A stretch of DNA of 64,000 nt from assembly GCF_900098745.1 (NCBI RefSeq), contig NZ_FQTT01000010.1, forward strand, positions 143,538-207,537. The letters are read 5' to 3'. The notes beneath the pieces were generated by a model, which saw only the letters and a list, made by a program, of their open reading frames with translations, was not told where the DNA came from and did no database searches. How positions within the stretch are numbered: position 1 is the stretch's first letter; every line of letters starts with the position of its first letter. A program made the translations under genes and the position numbers. This DNA comes from Actinomyces glycerinitolerans. Lineage in GTDB: Bacteria > Actinomycetota > Actinomycetes > Actinomycetales > Actinomycetaceae. Shown here piece after piece: positions 33,920-44,836 of this stretch.

Positions 33920-35398
33920 TCAGTCCCCCTGCTGCGATGCTGCCACGATGGCTGCCGCCGCATCGTAGGCGGCACGCACCTGCGGCTGCGGCTCGGCGGT
34001 CAGGTGCTCGACCGGGCCGAGTTCCCATACGGGCGGCTCCTCACCGCCGGCAAGCACCCAGGCGGCCTGCTTGGCGGCGCCGTTGGCGACATACTCGCCG
34101 GGCTCGGGCACATCCACCGGAACGGCGAGCACGGCGGGGGCGAGCTCGCGGGCACAGGCCCACTTCACTCCCCCACCCACGAGCGTGACGGCGTCGACCT
34201 CGACCCCCTGGCCGCGCACGGCGTCGACGCACGCCCCCATCAGGCACAGCAGTCCCTCGACGGCGGCGCGCGCGTAGTTCGCAGGGGTCAGCGAGGCCAG
34301 CGTCATGCCGGTGAGCATGCCCGTGGCCTCGGGCAGGTTCGGGGTTCGCTCACCCTCCAGGTAGGGCACGTGCACCAGCCCGGCGGCACCGGGCTCGGCG
34401 GACAGTGCGAGCCGGTCGAACTCGTCGTAGGAGACTCCCAGCACCTGCTTGGCGGCGTCCAGAATGCGCGCGGCGTTGAGCGTGCAGGCCAGCGGCAGGA
34501 AGGCGCCGGTGGCGTCGGCGAAGCCGGTGACCAACCCGGAGGCGTCATGGGTGGGAGTGGCGGAGACGGCGGCGACCACGCCGGAGGTGCCCAGGGAGAC
34601 ACTGGTGGCGCCGGGGCGCAGGCCCAGTCCGAGGGCGGCGCCGGCGTTGTCGCCGCAGCCGGGACCGAGCACCAGATGGGTCAGGTCCCGCGCCTTCCCC
34701 GTCGGAGTGGTGAAGGCGCCGCCGCGGGCGGCCTCCTCGTGTGGGCCGACGACGCGGGGCAATACGATGTCGGCGACCTCGGCCTCGCTGCGGTGCAGGG
34801 CGAGCGCGAGCAGGTCGCGGCGGTAGCTGTTGGCCACGGAGTCGAAGTAGCCCGTGCCGGAGGCGTCGGAGCGGTCGGTGACGAGGGTGTCCAGCGAGGC
34901 GGCGCCGGACAGCTTCCAGGTGAGCCAGTCGTGCGGCAGGCAGATGGCCGCGATGCGGGCGGCATTCTCGGGCTCGTGGTCGGCCAGCCAGCGCAGCTTG
35001 GTGATGGTCAGGGAGGCCACGAGCACCGAGCCGACGGCGTCGGCCCAGGCCTTGGCCCCGGCGGCTTCGTCGCCGTCGCCGAGCTCGCGGATCAGATCGC
35101 GGGCGGCGCCGGCGCTGCGGGTGTCGTTCCACAGCAGGGCAGGGCGGATGACCTCACCGTCGGCATCGAGCACCACCATTCCGTGCTGCTGCCCGCCAAC
35201 GCTCAGGGCGGCGACGTCATCGAGCCCGCCGACGGCGTCGATCACTTCATTGAGTGCGGTCCACCAGTGATCGGGGTGGACTTCGGAGCCGTCCGGATGG
35301 GAGGCCTTGGCCTCACGCACGAGGGCGCCGGTGGCGGCGTCGCGGACGACGAGCTTGCAGGACTGCGTCGAGGAGTCGACGCCGGCGACGAGGGCCAT
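33920..35398 (-). CDS. xylB: Xylulokinase
   Basis: 492 residues from the ATG at 35398 (GGAAGGAACTCTT upstream). FGGY-family kinase: N-terminal [40 protein letters not shown], then the C-terminal ATP domain with [15 protein letters not shown] and [17 protein letters not shown]. It phosphorylates D-xylulose to xylulose 5-phosphate for the pentose phosphate pathway. It lies 172 bp downstream of xylA on the same strand, with a hairpin and a small repeat between them. Confidence 0.95.
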   Translation of the reverse strand: MALVAGVDSSTQSCKLVVRDAATGALVREAKASHPDGSEVHPDHWWTALNEVIDAVGGLDDVAALSVGGQQHGMVVLDADGEVIRPALLWNDTRSAGAARDLIRELGDGDEAAGAKAWADAVGSVLVASLTITKLRWLADHEPENAARIAAICLPHDWLTWKLSGAASLDTLVTDRSDASGTGYFDSVANSYRRDLLALALHRSEAEVADIVLPRVVGPHEEAARGGAFTTPTGKARDLTHLVLGPGCGDNAGAALGLGLRPGATSVSLGTSGVVAAVSATPTHDASGLVTGFADATGAFLPLACTLNAARILDAAKQVLGVSYDEFDRLALSAEPGAAGLVHVPYLEGERTPNLPEATGMLTGMTLASLTPANYARAAVEGLLCLMGACVDAVRGQGVEVDAVTLVGGGVKWACARELAPAVLAVPVDVPEPGEYVANGAAKQAAWVLAGGEEPPVWELGPVEHLTAEPQPQVRAAYDAAAAIVAASQQGD

Positions 35399-35451
35399 AA
35401 GAGTTCCTTCCACGTTGAAGGCGGTTGGATTTCGAAGGGACGAACTAAAGC

Positions 35452-35467
35452 GTAGTCGTGTAGTCGT
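35452..35467. repeat. Tandem 8-bp repeat upstream of xylB
   Basis: GTAGTCGT occurs twice without a gap, about 55 bp before the xylB start; possibly a regulator site. Confidence 0.35.
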
Positions 35468-35524
35468 ATGTTGAAGCGGGACGTTGTCGAGGCGAAGGGT
35501 CGTCTTCCTCGCGGGGGCCGACGG

Positions 35525-35561
35525 GCGATGGGGCGGCACCGCCTTGGCGCCACCCCATCGC
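35525..35561 (-). terminator. Hairpin between xylA and xylB
   Basis: 9-bp stem (35525-35533 GCGATGGGG and 35553-35561) enclosing a GC-rich 19-nt loop, starting 9 bp past the xylA stop. It may reduce read-through into xylB. Confidence 0.5.
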
Positions 35562-35570
35562 CACTCCGGT

Positions 35571-36752
35571 TCAACCGATGAGGTGCTGGACGGCCTTCTC
35601 GTAGAGGTCGACGAAGTGGTAGTCGCGGGCGGCGGCCGCCTCGGCGTCGAAGTCCTCGTAGGCGGAGCGGTCGGCGAGCAGGTCGGCGATCGTCTCCCCC
35701 TCGGCGAGGGTCGGCTCGGCCAGTTCGTAGATGCCGGAGAGCTTGAGCGCCTCCTGCACCTCCGGGTCGGCGCGGAAGGCACGGGCCTTCTCCGCCAGCT
35801 GGATGTACATCTCCATGTTGGCGGCCGCGGACTCCCACACACCCTCAATGCCGTCGGTACGCGAGGGCTTGTAGTCGAAGTGGATCGGCCCGTCGTAGCG
35901 CGGGCCGCCGCTGGGGAAGCCGTTGACCAGCAGGTCGACGGTGAAGAAGGCGCTGAGCAGGTCGCCGTGGCCGAAGACCAGGTCCTGGTCGTACTTCAGG
36001 CCCTTCTGACCATTGAGGTCGATGTGGAAGAGCTTGCCGGCGTTCAGCGCCTGTGCCAGGGCGTGGGTGTAGTTCAGACCCGCCATCTGCTCGTGGCCGA
36101 CCTCGGGGTTCAGACCGACGATGTCGCCGTTGTCCAGCTCGGCGATCAGGGCCAGGGCGTGGCCGACGGTGGGCAGGAAGATGTCACCGCGGGGCTCGTT
36201 CGGCTTGGGCTCTAGGCCGATGCGCAGGTTGTAGCCCTGGTCCTTGATGTACTGCGCGACGGTGTCCAGACCCTCCTTGTAGCGGTCGAAGACGGCACCC
36301 AGGTCCTTGGAGGAGTCGTACTCGGCGCCCTCGCGCCCGCCCCACATGACGAAGGTGGTGGCGCCCAACTCGGCGGCCAGGTCCACGTTGCGCAGGATCT
36401 TGCGCAGCCCGAAGCGGCGGATGGAGCGGTCGTTGTTGGTCAGACCACCATCCTTGAAGATCGGGTGGGTGAAGGTGTTGGTGGTGACCATCTCGATGGT
36501 CAGGCCCGTGGCGTCCACCGTGTCCTTGAGCTTGCCGACGATCTTCGCGCGCTCGGCATCGGTGGCGTCGAAGGGGAAGACGTCGTTGTCGTGGAAGGTG
36601 ATGCCCCAGGCGCCCAGCTCGGCGAGCTTCTCGGCGTACTCCCAGGGCTTCAAGGCGGTGCGGGTGGTGTCGCCGAAGGGGTCGGCGGCCAGCCAGCCGA
36701 CGGTCCACAGACCGAATGAGAACTTGTCTTCCTTGGTGGGCTTACGAACCAT
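35571..36752 (-). CDS. xylA: Xylose isomerase
   Basis: 393 residues from the ATG at 36752 (GGAGGAACC directly upstream); close to Streptomyces XylA in length and numbering. His54 and Asp57 in FHDNDVFP are catalytic. Metal ligands are seen in [23 protein letters not shown] and DLNGQ...[10 protein letters not shown]. Converts D-xylose to D-xylulose. Divergent from the ROK regulator; the two genes share a 68-bp region in which their promoters overlap. Confidence 0.97.
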   Translation of the reverse strand: MVRKPTKEDKFSFGLWTVGWLAADPFGDTTRTALKPWEYAEKLAELGAWGITFHDNDVFPFDATDAERAKIVGKLKDTVDATGLTIEMVTTNTFTHPIFKDGGLTNNDRSIRRFGLRKILRNVDLAAELGATTFVMWGGREGAEYDSSKDLGAVFDRYKEGLDTVAQYIKDQGYNLRIGLEPKPNEPRGDIFLPTVGHALALIAELDNGDIVGLNPEVGHEQMAGLNYTHALAQALNAGKLFHIDLNGQKGLKYDQDLVFGHGDLLSAFFTVDLLVNGFPSGGPRYDGPIHFDYKPSRTDGIEGVWESAAANMEMYIQLAEKARAFRADPEVQEALKLSGIYELAEPTLAEGETIADLLADRSAYEDFDAEAAAARDYHFVDLYEKAVQHLIG

Positions 36753-36788
36753 GGTTCCTCCTCGAGCCGGATTTTGTTCGCTCACGCA

Positions 36789-36817
36789 ACTATGCCACGG
36801 GTGTGCGGTATGGTCAA
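36789..36817 (-). promoter_or_regulatory. Promoter of xylA
   Basis: On the minus strand, TTGACC (36817-36812), a 17-bp spacer, then CATAGT (36794-36789). The -35 hexamer overlaps the -10-like element of the divergent ROK gene. Confidence 0.5.
36809..36814 (+). promoter_or_regulatory. -10 element for a leaderless ROK transcript
   Basis: TATGGT, then six bases, then the GTG at 36821. This spacing puts the start of transcription at or next to the start codon. Confidence 0.4.
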
Positions 36818-36820
36818 GGC

Positions 36821-38068
36821 GTGTCTCAAGCCCGCACGACGTCAGCGTCGCCGTCCCTCGCCCCCCGTACCCAGGCATCCGCAGCCACTGTCTCCGCACG
36901 GCAGTCCACCCTGCGGACGGCAAACCTGGCCCTGTTGGCCGGGCACGTCTTCGCCGCCCCCACGCCGGTATCGCGCGCCGACGTCGCCGCCATGACCGGC
37001 ATGACCCGCTCAACCGCCTCGCGGTTGGCCGACGACCTGGTGGCGGCCGGCATCCTGACCGAGCTGGACCCCTCCCCAGCCTCCGGGCCCGGCCGTCCGG
37101 CAGTGCCACTGGCCCCGGCGCGGGGCACCTTCGTGGCTATCGGCCTGGAGGTGAACGTGTCGCGGATGGCGGTACGCGCGATTGACCTGTCCGGCCAGGT
37201 GCTGGCGGAGCGGGTAGTGCTGGATGACTTTGAGGCCTCCGATCCCGCGGAGGTCCTGCCCCGGCTGGCAAGGCTGACCCGCGATGTGCTGAGTCTCGAC
37301 GCCGTACGGCGGGCCCGCAAGGTGGGCGCCGCCATCGCCCTCCCCGGCTTGGTCTCGCACGAGACGCTGCTGCGCGCCCCCAACCTGGGATGGGAGCGGA
37401 TCGATCCGCGCCCATTCCTGACCGACGTCCTCCAGCCGGACGGCCTGGTGCTGCGCCTGGGCAACGAGGCCAACTTCGGTGCCCTGACCGCGGGACGCGA
37501 ACGACCCGCGGCGCTGCATTCATCCCCCTCCTTCATCTACCTCTCCGGGGAGAACGGAATCGGGGCAGGAATTGTGCGCGACAATCGGGTCATGCTCGGG
37601 GTCTCGGGCTTCGCCGGCGAGGTGGGACATATCCAGGTGGACCCGACCGGCCCGCTGTGCACCTGCGGCAACCGCGGCTGCGTTGAACGCTACGCCGGCC
37701 GCCGGCTCATTCTGGCCGCCGCCGGTTTGGAGGCAACGGCCGGGCCGCAGGAGTTGGTGGCGGCCTGGGAGGCGGAGGCGCCGGCCGCACGTCGGGCCGT
37801 CACCGATGCCGCCCGGGCGCTCGGCGTCGGACTGAGCGCCGCCATCAACGTCTTGGACATTCCCACGGTGATCCTGGGCGGCCACCTCGCCCCACTGGCC
37901 GACATCCTGCGTCCCGAGTTGGAGGCGGAGCTGCGCCAGCGGGTGCTGTCCTCTCGCTGGTCGGTGCCCGAGGTGATCACCACCTCGCAGGATCAGACGC
38001 CGGCGGTCACCGGCGCGGCCTGGTCCCTGTTGGAGGAGGTCGTCGCCGACCCGGTCGCCTGGATGTGA
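36821..38068 (+). CDS. xylR: ROK-family transcriptional regulator, xylose repressor type
   Basis: About 415 residues from GTG 36821; GTG 36803 is the alternative, and neither has a convincing ribosome binding site. N-terminal winged helix-turn-helix ([29 protein letters not shown]), then a ROK sugar-binding domain with [10 protein letters not shown] and the zinc motif [13 protein letters not shown] proteins of this layout repress xylose genes until xylose binds. Its position divergent from xylA supports that role here. Confidence 0.88.
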   Translation: MSQARTTSASPSLAPRTQASAATVSARQSTLRTANLALLAGHVFAAPTPVSRADVAAMTGMTRSTASRLADDLVAAGILTELDPSPASGPGRPAVPLAPARGTFVAIGLEVNVSRMAVRAIDLSGQVLAERVVLDDFEASDPAEVLPRLARLTRDVLSLDAVRRARKVGAAIALPGLVSHETLLRAPNLGWERIDPRPFLTDVLQPDGLVLRLGNEANFGALTAGRERPAALHSSPSFIYLSGENGIGAGIVRDNRVMLGVSGFAGEVGHIQVDPTGPLCTCGNRGCVERYAGRRLILAAAGLEATAGPQELVAAWEAEAPAARRAVTDAARALGVGLSAAINVLDIPTVILGGHLAPLADILRPELEAELRQRVLSSRWSVPEVITTSQDQTPAVTGAAWSLLEEVVADPVAWM

Positions 38069-38130
38069 GGCGCTGCCCTCCACGCGCCACACACCCCTGG
38101 TGCCCCGTGCGCCACGAACACGCGTTCACG

Positions 38131-38201
38131 CCTCGAACACGAGTTTTAGAGGTATGCATGCGCCCAGCACCCGCAAACCTCCAAAACTCGTGTACTTGAG
38201 G
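38131..38201. terminator. Large inverted repeat / bidirectional terminator
   Basis: Core arms 38137-38153 and 38177-38193 (17 bp, one mismatch; ACACGAGTTTT / AAAACTCGTGT inside), loop 23 nt. It extends outward with imperfect CCTC/GAGG and CACGC/GCGTG pairing to about 38118-38215. It separates the converging ROK and kdgK genes and has T and A runs on either strand. Confidence 0.65.
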
Positions 38202-38228
38202 CGAAAGCGTGTTTCAGACGGCCGTCCG

Positions 38229-39356
38229 TCAGCGCTGCACCCGGGCGCCGCCCCCGGCGGCGAGACGCAGAACCTCGGCCTTGGTGGCCATGCTCGTATC
38301 GCCGGGCGTGGTCATCGCCAAGGCGCCGTGAGCCGCGCCGTACTCGACCGCGGTGGCCAGGTCGCCGGTGTCGATGAGCCCGTAGATCAGCCCGGAGGCG
38401 AAGGAGTCGCCGCCGCCGACGCGGTCGAGGATCTCCAGCCCCGGCCGCTGGGTGGAGCGCACGAAACCGTCCTGCCGCGACCAGGCGATCGCCGACCAGT
38501 CGTTGACCGTGGCGGTACGCACCTGGCGCAGGGTAGTGGCGGCGACCTTGAAGTTATCGAAGTCGGCAGTGACCCGCTCGATCATGCGCTCGAAGGCGGT
38601 GGTGTCCAGCTTGGACAGGTTGGCGTCCACGCCCTCCACCTCGTAACCGAGGGAGGCGGTGAAGTCCTCCTCGTTACCGATCATGACGTCCACCAGGCGC
38701 GCCAGGCGCCGATTGACCTCCTGGGCCCGCTCAATGCCACCGATCCCCTTCCACAGGGAGGGCCGGTAGTTCAGGTCGTAGGAGACGATCGTGCCGTGGC
38801 GGCGGGCGGCACTCATGGCGGCCTGGGCGACCTCGGCCGCTGACTCGGACAGAGCGGCGAAAATGCCGCCGGTGTGCAGCCAGCGCACCCCGAGGGTGCC
38901 GAACAGGTACTCGAAGTCGACGTCGTCGGCCCGCAGTTGGGCGATGGCGGTGTTCCCGCGGTCGGACACGCCGACGGCGCCCCGCACCCCGAAGCCGCGC
39001 TCGGTGAAGTTCAACCCGTTGCGGACGGTACGGCCGATGCCGTCGTACGGCGCCCAGGTGATCATGGGGTCGACGCCGCCGGCCAGGATCATGCCCTCGA
39101 TCAGGTGGCCGACCTCGTTGTCCGCGAGCGCGGTGACCACGCCGGCGCGCAGGCCGAAGCAGCGGGACAGGCCGCGGGCGACGTTGTACTCGCCGCCGCC
39201 CTCCCACGCCTCGAAGCGTCGGGCGGTGCGCACCCGCCCCTCGCCCGGATCCAGGCGCAGCATCACCTCGCCCAGGGAGACGACGTCGTAGCGGCACTCC
39301 TCGGCGGGGCGCAGGGTCACCGGCCCGGTGGCAGTCGTTTCGCTGACGGTGCTCAT
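38229..39356 (-). CDS. kdgK: 2-keto-3-deoxygluconate kinase (PfkB family)
   Basis: 375 residues from the ATG at 39356, which overlaps the eda stop (ATGA). PfkB signatures: GGGEYNVARGLSRCFG near residue 50 and VGGGDSFASGLIYGL with the catalytic Asp near the C-terminus. Phosphorylates 2-keto-3-deoxygluconate made by UxuA; Eda then cleaves the product. Assignment rests on the family and on the operon. Confidence 0.9.
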   Translation of the reverse strand: MSTVSETTATGPVTLRPAEECRYDVVSLGEVMLRLDPGEGRVRTARRFEAWEGGGEYNVARGLSRCFGLRAGVVTALADNEVGHLIEGMILAGGVDPMITWAPYDGIGRTVRNGLNFTERGFGVRGAVGVSDRGNTAIAQLRADDVDFEYLFGTLGVRWLHTGGIFAALSESAAEVAQAAMSAARRHGTIVSYDLNYRPSLWKGIGGIERAQEVNRRLARLVDVMIGNEEDFTASLGYEVEGVDANLSKLDTTAFERMIERVTADFDNFKVAATTLRQVRTATVNDWSAIAWSRQDGFVRSTQRPGLEILDRVGGGDSFASGLIYGLIDTGDLATAVEYGAAHGALAMTTPGDTSMATKAEVLRLAAGGGARVQR

Positions 39357-40033
39357 CGGCCGCACTCCTTCGCGATGGCAATGGCCTGGGCGGACAGGCG
39401 GGTGATCTGCTCCCAGTCGCCCGCGGCGACCAGGTCCTTCTTCACCATCCAGGAGCCGCCGCAGGCGCGGATCACGTCGACAGACAGGTAGTCGGCCAGG
39501 TTGTCGGCGTTGACGCCGCCGGTGGGCACGAAGCCCAAGCCGGGGAACGCGGCGGAAAGCGCCTTGATTGCGGGCACGCCGCCGTTGACCGAGGCCGGGA
39601 AGAACTTTACGGTGTCGATGCCGAGCTCGAGGGCGGCCATGATCCAGGAGGCGTCCGAGCAGGCGGGCAGCGAGAGGACACCGGCGTCCTGGGTGGCGCG
39701 CACGACGTCGGCGCTGAATCCTGGCGACACGATGTACTTCGCGCCGGCGGCGACGGCGGCTTCGACCTGCGCGGTGTTGATGACGGTTCCGGCCCCGACG
39801 GTGAGGCCCTCGACCTCCTGCATGGCGCGGATGGCGTCGGCGCCCGCGGCGGTGCGGAAGGTTACCTCCGCCGTGGTGATGCCACCGGCGACCAGCGCCT
39901 TGCCGACGTTCACGCCGTCCTGCGCGGAGTCGACGACGACTACGGGCACCACCGGGTTGGCAGCCAGGAGAGCGGTCAGAGACGACGACGCTGTGGAGGC
40001 GTTCGGGCCGGGTGTTTCAGTGGTTCTTGTCAT
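39353..40033 (-). CDS. eda: KDPG / 4-hydroxy-2-oxoglutarate aldolase
   Basis: 226 residues. Class I aldolase with Schiff-base Lys143 in TVKFFPAS, the acid in GITTAEVTFRT, and the phosphate loop GFVPTGGVN. Cleaves 2-keto-3-deoxy-6-phosphogluconate to pyruvate and glyceraldehyde 3-phosphate. Coupled to kdgK; lies 112 bp downstream of uxuA. The first 18 residues (Thr/Ser/Pro) precede the conserved fold. Confidence 0.94.
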   Translation of the reverse strand: MTRTTETPGPNASTASSSLTALLAANPVVPVVVVDSAQDGVNVGKALVAGGITTAEVTFRTAAGADAIRAMQEVEGLTVGAGTVINTAQVEAAVAAGAKYIVSPGFSADVVRATQDAGVLSLPACSDASWIMAALELGIDTVKFFPASVNGGVPAIKALSAAFPGLGFVPTGGVNADNLADYLSVDVIRACGGSWMVKKDLVAAGDWEQITRLSAQAIAIAKECGR

Positions 40034-40145
40034 TGGATCTCCTTATCTGTGCCCGTGGTTATTAGTGCGCACGTCATTTGCGCCGGTCTCGGCACGCCAG
40101 TTGTGCCGGTCTCGACAACCATATCGACCGATCTCGGTGGTTACT

Positions 40146-41246
40146 TCAACCGATCTCAGTGGTTGGGGCGGGGCGGGACTTGAGTTTGGCGGTGGCCTCG
40201 TACAGGCCGTTGATGTAGGTGGCTCCCAGGGCGCGGTCGTACAGCGGGTAGCCGGGGCGGCCGGTCTCGCCCCAGATCATGCGGCCGTGGTCGGGGCGCA
40301 CGTAGACGTCGGGGCAGGTGTCGTAGATGGCCTCGACGATGGCGGCCATGTCCAGGCTGCCGTCGGCGGACAGGTGCTGCGCCTCTTGGAAGTGCTTGGG
40401 GCCCAGGTGCTTGACATTGCGCACGTGGGCGGCGGCGATGCGGCCGCGCTCACCGAATTCGCGGAAGATCGCGGGCACGTCGTTGTCCGGGTTGGAGCCG
40501 AGGGACCCGGAGCACACGCACAGGGAGTTGGCCGGGGAGTCGACCAGGCCCACGATGGCGTCCACATCGTCCCGGTTCTTGCACACGCGCGGCAGGCCGA
40601 ACAGGTCCCAGGCGGGGTCATCGGGGTGGACCGCCAGGCGGATGCCGACCCTTTCACAGGTGGGGATGACGCCCTGAAGGAAGTAGCGGTAGTGCTCGCG
40701 CATTCGGGCGTGGTCGATGCCCTTGTACAGGGCGAGCACCTCCTCCAGCCGGCCCAGCCGCTCGGGCTCCCAGCCGGGCAGGGTCAGCCCGCCGGAGGCG
40801 CGCTCGGTCATGGCGACGATCTCGCGCGGTCCCATGCCCTCGACGTCGGCGTGGTTGTAGTACAGGCAGGTCGAGCCGTCCTCGTTGCGGTGGTACAACT
40901 CGGTGCGCAACCAGTCGAACACCGGCATGAAGTTGTAAATGACCACCTTGATGCCGAACGCCGCCAGGTTCTCCAAGGTCTGGCAGTAGTTGGCGATGTA
41001 GGCGTCACGGCTGGGCAGTCCCAGCTTGATGTCCTCGTGGACATTGACGGACTCGATCACCTCACACTCGAGGCCCTGGGCATGTACCCGATCCACCAGG
41101 GCGCCGATGTCCTCCCGGCTCCAGACCTCGCCCGCGGCGTACTGGTCCAACACCCCCATGATGCCGGTCATGCCGGGTATCTGGCGCACATGCTCCAGGG
41201 GGATCGGGTCGTAGGCCTCCCCATACCAGCGGAAGGTCATCTTCAT
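40146..41246 (-). CDS. uxuA: Mannonate dehydratase
   Basis: 366 residues; [23 protein letters not shown] start and the metal-binding TIM barrel ([38 protein letters not shown]) are typical UxuA. Dehydrates D-mannonate to 2-keto-3-deoxygluconate. Its ATG overlaps the uxuB stop (ATGA), with GAGGAG upstream. Confidence 0.96.
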   Translation of the reverse strand: MKMTFRWYGEAYDPIPLEHVRQIPGMTGIMGVLDQYAAGEVWSREDIGALVDRVHAQGLECEVIESVNVHEDIKLGLPSRDAYIANYCQTLENLAAFGIKVVIYNFMPVFDWLRTELYHRNEDGSTCLYYNHADVEGMGPREIVAMTERASGGLTLPGWEPERLGRLEEVLALYKGIDHARMREHYRYFLQGVIPTCERVGIRLAVHPDDPAWDLFGLPRVCKNRDDVDAIVGLVDSPANSLCVCSGSLGSNPDNDVPAIFREFGERGRIAAAHVRNVKHLGPKHFQEAQHLSADGSLDMAAIVEAIYDTCPDVYVRPDHGRMIWGETGRPGYPLYDRALGATYINGLYEATAKLKSRPAPTTEIG

Positions 41247-42856
41247 GGCAGCATCTCCTCCTCGATGGTGGTGCGCACGGCGCCGGGGCCGGCGAGTAGT
41301 CGCGCCAGCAGTGTCTCGATCTTGACGGCCAGCGGGGTGGTGTACAGGTCCAGGGCGAACAGGGTCGGGTCGGACAGGATGGGTCGCAGTGCGGCGTGGA
41401 TGGCCGCGGCGTCGGCGCTCCCGCCCAGGGACAGACCGGCCACGTGGGCGTGCAGCTCCTCATAGCGCGGATCGGAGGACGGCGTGAAGGGCGCACCGTC
41501 GTCGGCAATGCCCGTCAGATAGCGGCACCACAGGGCGATCACCAGCGGGATGGCCGTCAGGCCGCCCAGGTCCAGGCTGCGTTCGCGGTAGCGCAGCAGG
41601 GTCTGTCCGAAGCGGATCGGCAGCTTCTGCGAGGTGTCCATGGCGATGCGGGCCGGGTCGTCGGGCAGGTAGGGGTTGGTGAAGCGGGCTCCCAGGACCT
41701 CGGTGAGGAAATCCGCGGGGGCGACGACGCCGGGATCGGAGACCACCGGCAGGCCCTCGTCCCAGCCCAGGCGGCTGACCAGCGCTTCCAGGGCCGGGTC
41801 GCGCATCTCCGCATCAATCGTGGGCATCCGCAGTAGGCAGCCGGCGACGGCGAGAGCCGTGTGCAGCGGGTTGAGGCAGGTGGTGACCTTCATGTTCTCG
41901 AACTTGTCGCACACCTCGCGTGCGACCACGTGCGCGCCGGCCTGCTCGAAGGGCGGGCGGTCGGCGGCGAAGGCGTCCTCGATGATCAGGTACTCGGTGG
42001 GTTCGGCGTTGACGAAGCCGGCCATCGCGGTGCGTCCACGGGTGGCCAGCGCCATGTCGGTGAAGCCGAGCCGGGCCAGGTCGTCACTGACGGCCGGGCT
42101 GGGTCGCGGAGTGATCTTGTCGATGACGGTGATGGGGAAGGCGACGCGGGTCGGGTCGGCCAGCCAGGCGAGGAAACTCTCCGACGCGGAGCCGGCCTGC
42201 ACCCAGCCGCGGGCGACGACGGTGATCGCCTCTCGCAGCCGATCGCCGTTGTGGCTGAAGTTGTCGCAGCTCATCAGGGTGATGGGGGCGCCGCCCGCCT
42301 CGTAGCGGGTCAGCAGAAGGGCCGCGAGCACCGCCATGGCGTGGGACTGGTAACCGTGGGGATCGGTGGCGACGGCGTCGGCGAGCTCTGGCAGGAGTCG
42401 GCCGGCGCCGTCGTGAACGGCGTAGCCCTTCTCGGTGATGGTCAGGGAGACAAGCGTGACCTCTGGATCGGCGGCGAGTGCGAACAGACGGGCGAGGTCG
42501 CCCTCGCGGCGGGTGACCAGGGCCTCGCACACCCCGGCGATGGCGCGCAGATCGCGGCCGCCGTCGGGGTTGAGCGTGACGCCGAGGGTGAGTAGGTCGT
42601 GGGCGCCGAGCCGGGCGTTGAAGCCGGCCGGGTCGGTGGTGACGACGGCGGTAATGGGCCAGTGGTGTCCGGCGGCGATGAGGTCTTCGGCGATACGGGC
42701 CAGGAAGACGCGGAAGATATTGCCGGCACCCAGGTGGAGCCAGCGCGGACGGCGTCTCCCCGCGTCCTGCATGGCGGCGACGTCGAAGCCGGGCGTGATG
42801 ACACCCGCGTCCCGGAACGCGTCATGGTCCTCAAGACCGTCAATGGTGAGAATCAT
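41243..42856 (-). CDS. uxuB: Fructuronate reductase (mannitol dehydrogenase family)
   Basis: 537 residues of the long-chain polyol dehydrogenase family: N-terminal NAD domain ([22 protein letters not shown]), the middle [15 protein letters not shown], and the C-terminal domain with ALWCRYLTG. It reduces D-fructuronate to D-mannonate. First gene of the uxuB-uxuA-eda-kdgK operon; GAGAG before ATG. It could be a tagaturonate or mannitol enzyme by family alone, but coupling to uxuA decides. Interval 42857-43172 shows no gene or clear promoter. Confidence 0.92.
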   Translation of the reverse strand: MILTIDGLEDHDAFRDAGVITPGFDVAAMQDAGRRRPRWLHLGAGNIFRVFLARIAEDLIAAGHHWPITAVVTTDPAGFNARLGAHDLLTLGVTLNPDGGRDLRAIAGVCEALVTRREGDLARLFALAADPEVTLVSLTITEKGYAVHDGAGRLLPELADAVATDPHGYQSHAMAVLAALLLTRYEAGGAPITLMSCDNFSHNGDRLREAITVVARGWVQAGSASESFLAWLADPTRVAFPITVIDKITPRPSPAVSDDLARLGFTDMALATRGRTAMAGFVNAEPTEYLIIEDAFAADRPPFEQAGAHVVAREVCDKFENMKVTTCLNPLHTALAVAGCLLRMPTIDAEMRDPALEALVSRLGWDEGLPVVSDPGVVAPADFLTEVLGARFTNPYLPDDPARIAMDTSQKLPIRFGQTLLRYRERSLDLGGLTAIPLVIALWCRYLTGIADDGAPFTPSSDPRYEELHAHVAGLSLGGSADAAAIHAALRPILSDPTLFALDLYTTPLAVKIETLLARLLAGPGAVRTTIEEEMLP

Positions 42857-43172
42857 GGAGCTCTCGGTTTCTCATGGTGCGTTGTGACTGGGCTGCTGCT
42901 CAGCACCGCAGCTTTGCAGCATGGCGAGTATGCCGGACGACACCCCACAGGTTCTCCTCCGAGCGCCCGACACACCCGAAGTTGCCAGGAGTTGTCGCCC
43001 CGAGAGCGGCATCAACTGGCGTGCCGAGGTGATCGGTGCTACGCATCCAGCCCCTGTGGGCACCCCGCAGGTCCCCAAGACCACCCAACCGCCGACAACC
43101 GTAACGAAGCCGGCAGATGAGTGGTCCTGTCAAGCCAGAGACTCGGGGCAAGCGCCAGGCTTCGGAGACTAC

Positions 43173-44717
43173 CTACTCTTCTGCACGGTTTGCACTGGCA
43201 CGTGCACCGTAATTGTCCCAAACTCGGATGCTGTCGTAGTCGACTCCACTGAGCTCTTTCACCACCTTCTTCGTCTCATCAGTCGCATCAGCAGGAGACC
43301 CTCCGGACTTAAGGCGGTCAATCTCATCGACAATAATCTGGTGAGTCTCACGGGTGAGCTTAAACGTCAGCGCCGTCCCGAAGGCGATGAGGATCAGGGC
43401 CGCAACACCCAACGAAAGGATCGTAACGATCATGTTCTGGGCGGACGCAATCTGCGCGGTCTGGCCCTCAACATATCCCGAAGCATCCAAAAGTACGCCG
43501 ACAATCATTGTTGCTAACGCAACCGTCGACTTGCGTACGAACGTCATCACGGCCGCAAATACGCCGGCGCGCTTGTGCCCCGTAACCATCTCGTCAACGT
43601 CCGGGATGAACGGGAAGACGTTCCAAGGAACAAATACATACATCGGGCGCCCAATTTGATAAATGACACCTATGATGATAAGCCACGTGGTGGTATTCGA
43701 AGGACTCGTCGTCGACAGCAGCCACCAGCCCGCCGAACTCGCTAACACGATTGTGAACGCAATGGACCACAGCTGACGAGCCGTGATCTTGGTGAACAGA
43801 TAACCGCAGAACATCGTGACGAAGATACCCAAGAAGCTCAGGGAGGAAATGTTAGCCGCTACGGACGAGTCGCGACCGAGTACGGACACGACATAATACA
43901 CGAATACGGCGCTCCACGTATCCATTGAGGTAAACGAAAACAGGTAGATAACCAGCTGTTTGCGGAAGCTCTTGATGCGCAGTGTGGACAAGTAATCCTT
44001 CATCGCGGCCACAAGGCTGAACTTCTCCTGCCCCTCATCAAGCAATGCGGCCTCGTCGGCATCTACGAAGTGCTCCCAGGTCGTTCCCCAAGAAATGGCA
44101 ATACATACCGCGAAAACCATGGCGAAGATGAACCCATTCACAAGGTATGGAGTCGCCGAGTTCTCGCCCAAGAGCCTGAACAGCTGGCCAGGGACGAATG
44201 TCGCCAGGAACGTCGCGAGTCCGGACATGACCAGCCGTGCCGACGACAGCTTCGTTCGTTCAACATAATCAGTCGTCATTTCAGTAGGAAGCGTCTCCCA
44301 AGGTATCAGGACCATTGCGACCACAATCTCAAAGAGCAGGTAGGTGGTCAGATAGTACCAGTAACCCATGCCGTCAACCCACAGCGCGGCAAAGACGAAG
44401 ATAGCGGGAATGCCAATCAACAGGAAAAAGTGGCGCCTTCCGAATCTCTGCCCGATGCGCGTGCGGTACAACTGGTCGGTTATATTCCCCATGACCAGGC
44501 TCGTAACTGCGTCAACCAGCTTAGCAATCGCCAGGATAGATGCTCCCTGCGTCGCCGACAACCCGGCGTATGTCGTATAAAAGAACAGCAGCCAGGCGCC
44601 CACAATCGCCACCGCGCCGCCACCCATCAGGTCGGTGACACCGAAGCCAATTGCGCGACCAAGCCCGATCTTACCTCGAGGCGTATAAATGCGACTGTTT
44701 CGATATTTCTCATTCAT
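43173..44717 (-). CDS. Glycoside-pentoside-hexuronide (GPH) cation symporter
   Basis: 514 residues with about 12 membrane segments. The GPH signature is present near the end of helix 2 (KLVDAVTSLVMGNITDQLYRTRIGQRFGRR). A long polar C-terminal tail is cytoplasmic. These carriers import oligosaccharides with Na+ or H+. It follows the GH31 gene by 119 bp and has GAGGAACTACA before ATG; the pair likely takes up and cleaves an alpha-glycoside. Third codon positions are visibly more often A or T than in the surrounding genes, suggesting transfer. Confidence 0.92.
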   Translation of the reverse strand: MNEKYRNSRIYTPRGKIGLGRAIGFGVTDLMGGGAVAIVGAWLLFFYTTYAGLSATQGASILAIAKLVDAVTSLVMGNITDQLYRTRIGQRFGRRHFFLLIGIPAIFVFAALWVDGMGYWYYLTTYLLFEIVVAMVLIPWETLPTEMTTDYVERTKLSSARLVMSGLATFLATFVPGQLFRLLGENSATPYLVNGFIFAMVFAVCIAISWGTTWEHFVDADEAALLDEGQEKFSLVAAMKDYLSTLRIKSFRKQLVIYLFSFTSMDTWSAVFVYYVVSVLGRDSSVAANISSLSFLGIFVTMFCGYLFTKITARQLWSIAFTIVLASSAGWWLLSTTSPSNTTTWLIIIGVIYQIGRPMYVFVPWNVFPFIPDVDEMVTGHKRAGVFAAVMTFVRKSTVALATMIVGVLLDASGYVEGQTAQIASAQNMIVTILSLGVAALILIAFGTALTFKLTRETHQIIVDEIDRLKSGGSPADATDETKKVVKELSGVDYDSIRVWDNYGARASANRAEE

Positions 44718-44836
44718 TGTAGTTCCTCATTATCGAAGACACACGGCACATAAATCATGCACATAGGGCGCACGTCACCCGAGCATTGCAATTAGCACAT
44801 TACAAGTGCGGGCGGCGTGCGTCTCCTAGTGCGGTG

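Noticed and set aside
33920..35848. 150-residue N-terminal extension of xylulokinase
   Set aside because: It is the other-frame reading of xylA. ATG 35398 has a binding site and begins the FGGY fold ([12 protein letters not shown]).
38137..38193. GTTTTAGAG inside a hairpin, reminiscent of a CRISPR repeat
   Set aside because: It occurs as two inverted arms only, with no direct repeats, spacers or cas genes. A terminator or palindromic element explains it.
39501..41465. Long open frame antisense to eda and uxuA
   Set aside because: Composition (Val/Gly/His runs) and lack of a binding site mark it as the complement of GC-rich codons; the opposite strand has clear enzyme motifs. The same applies to long antisense frames over 1504-2721, 5597-6967 and 34004-35455.
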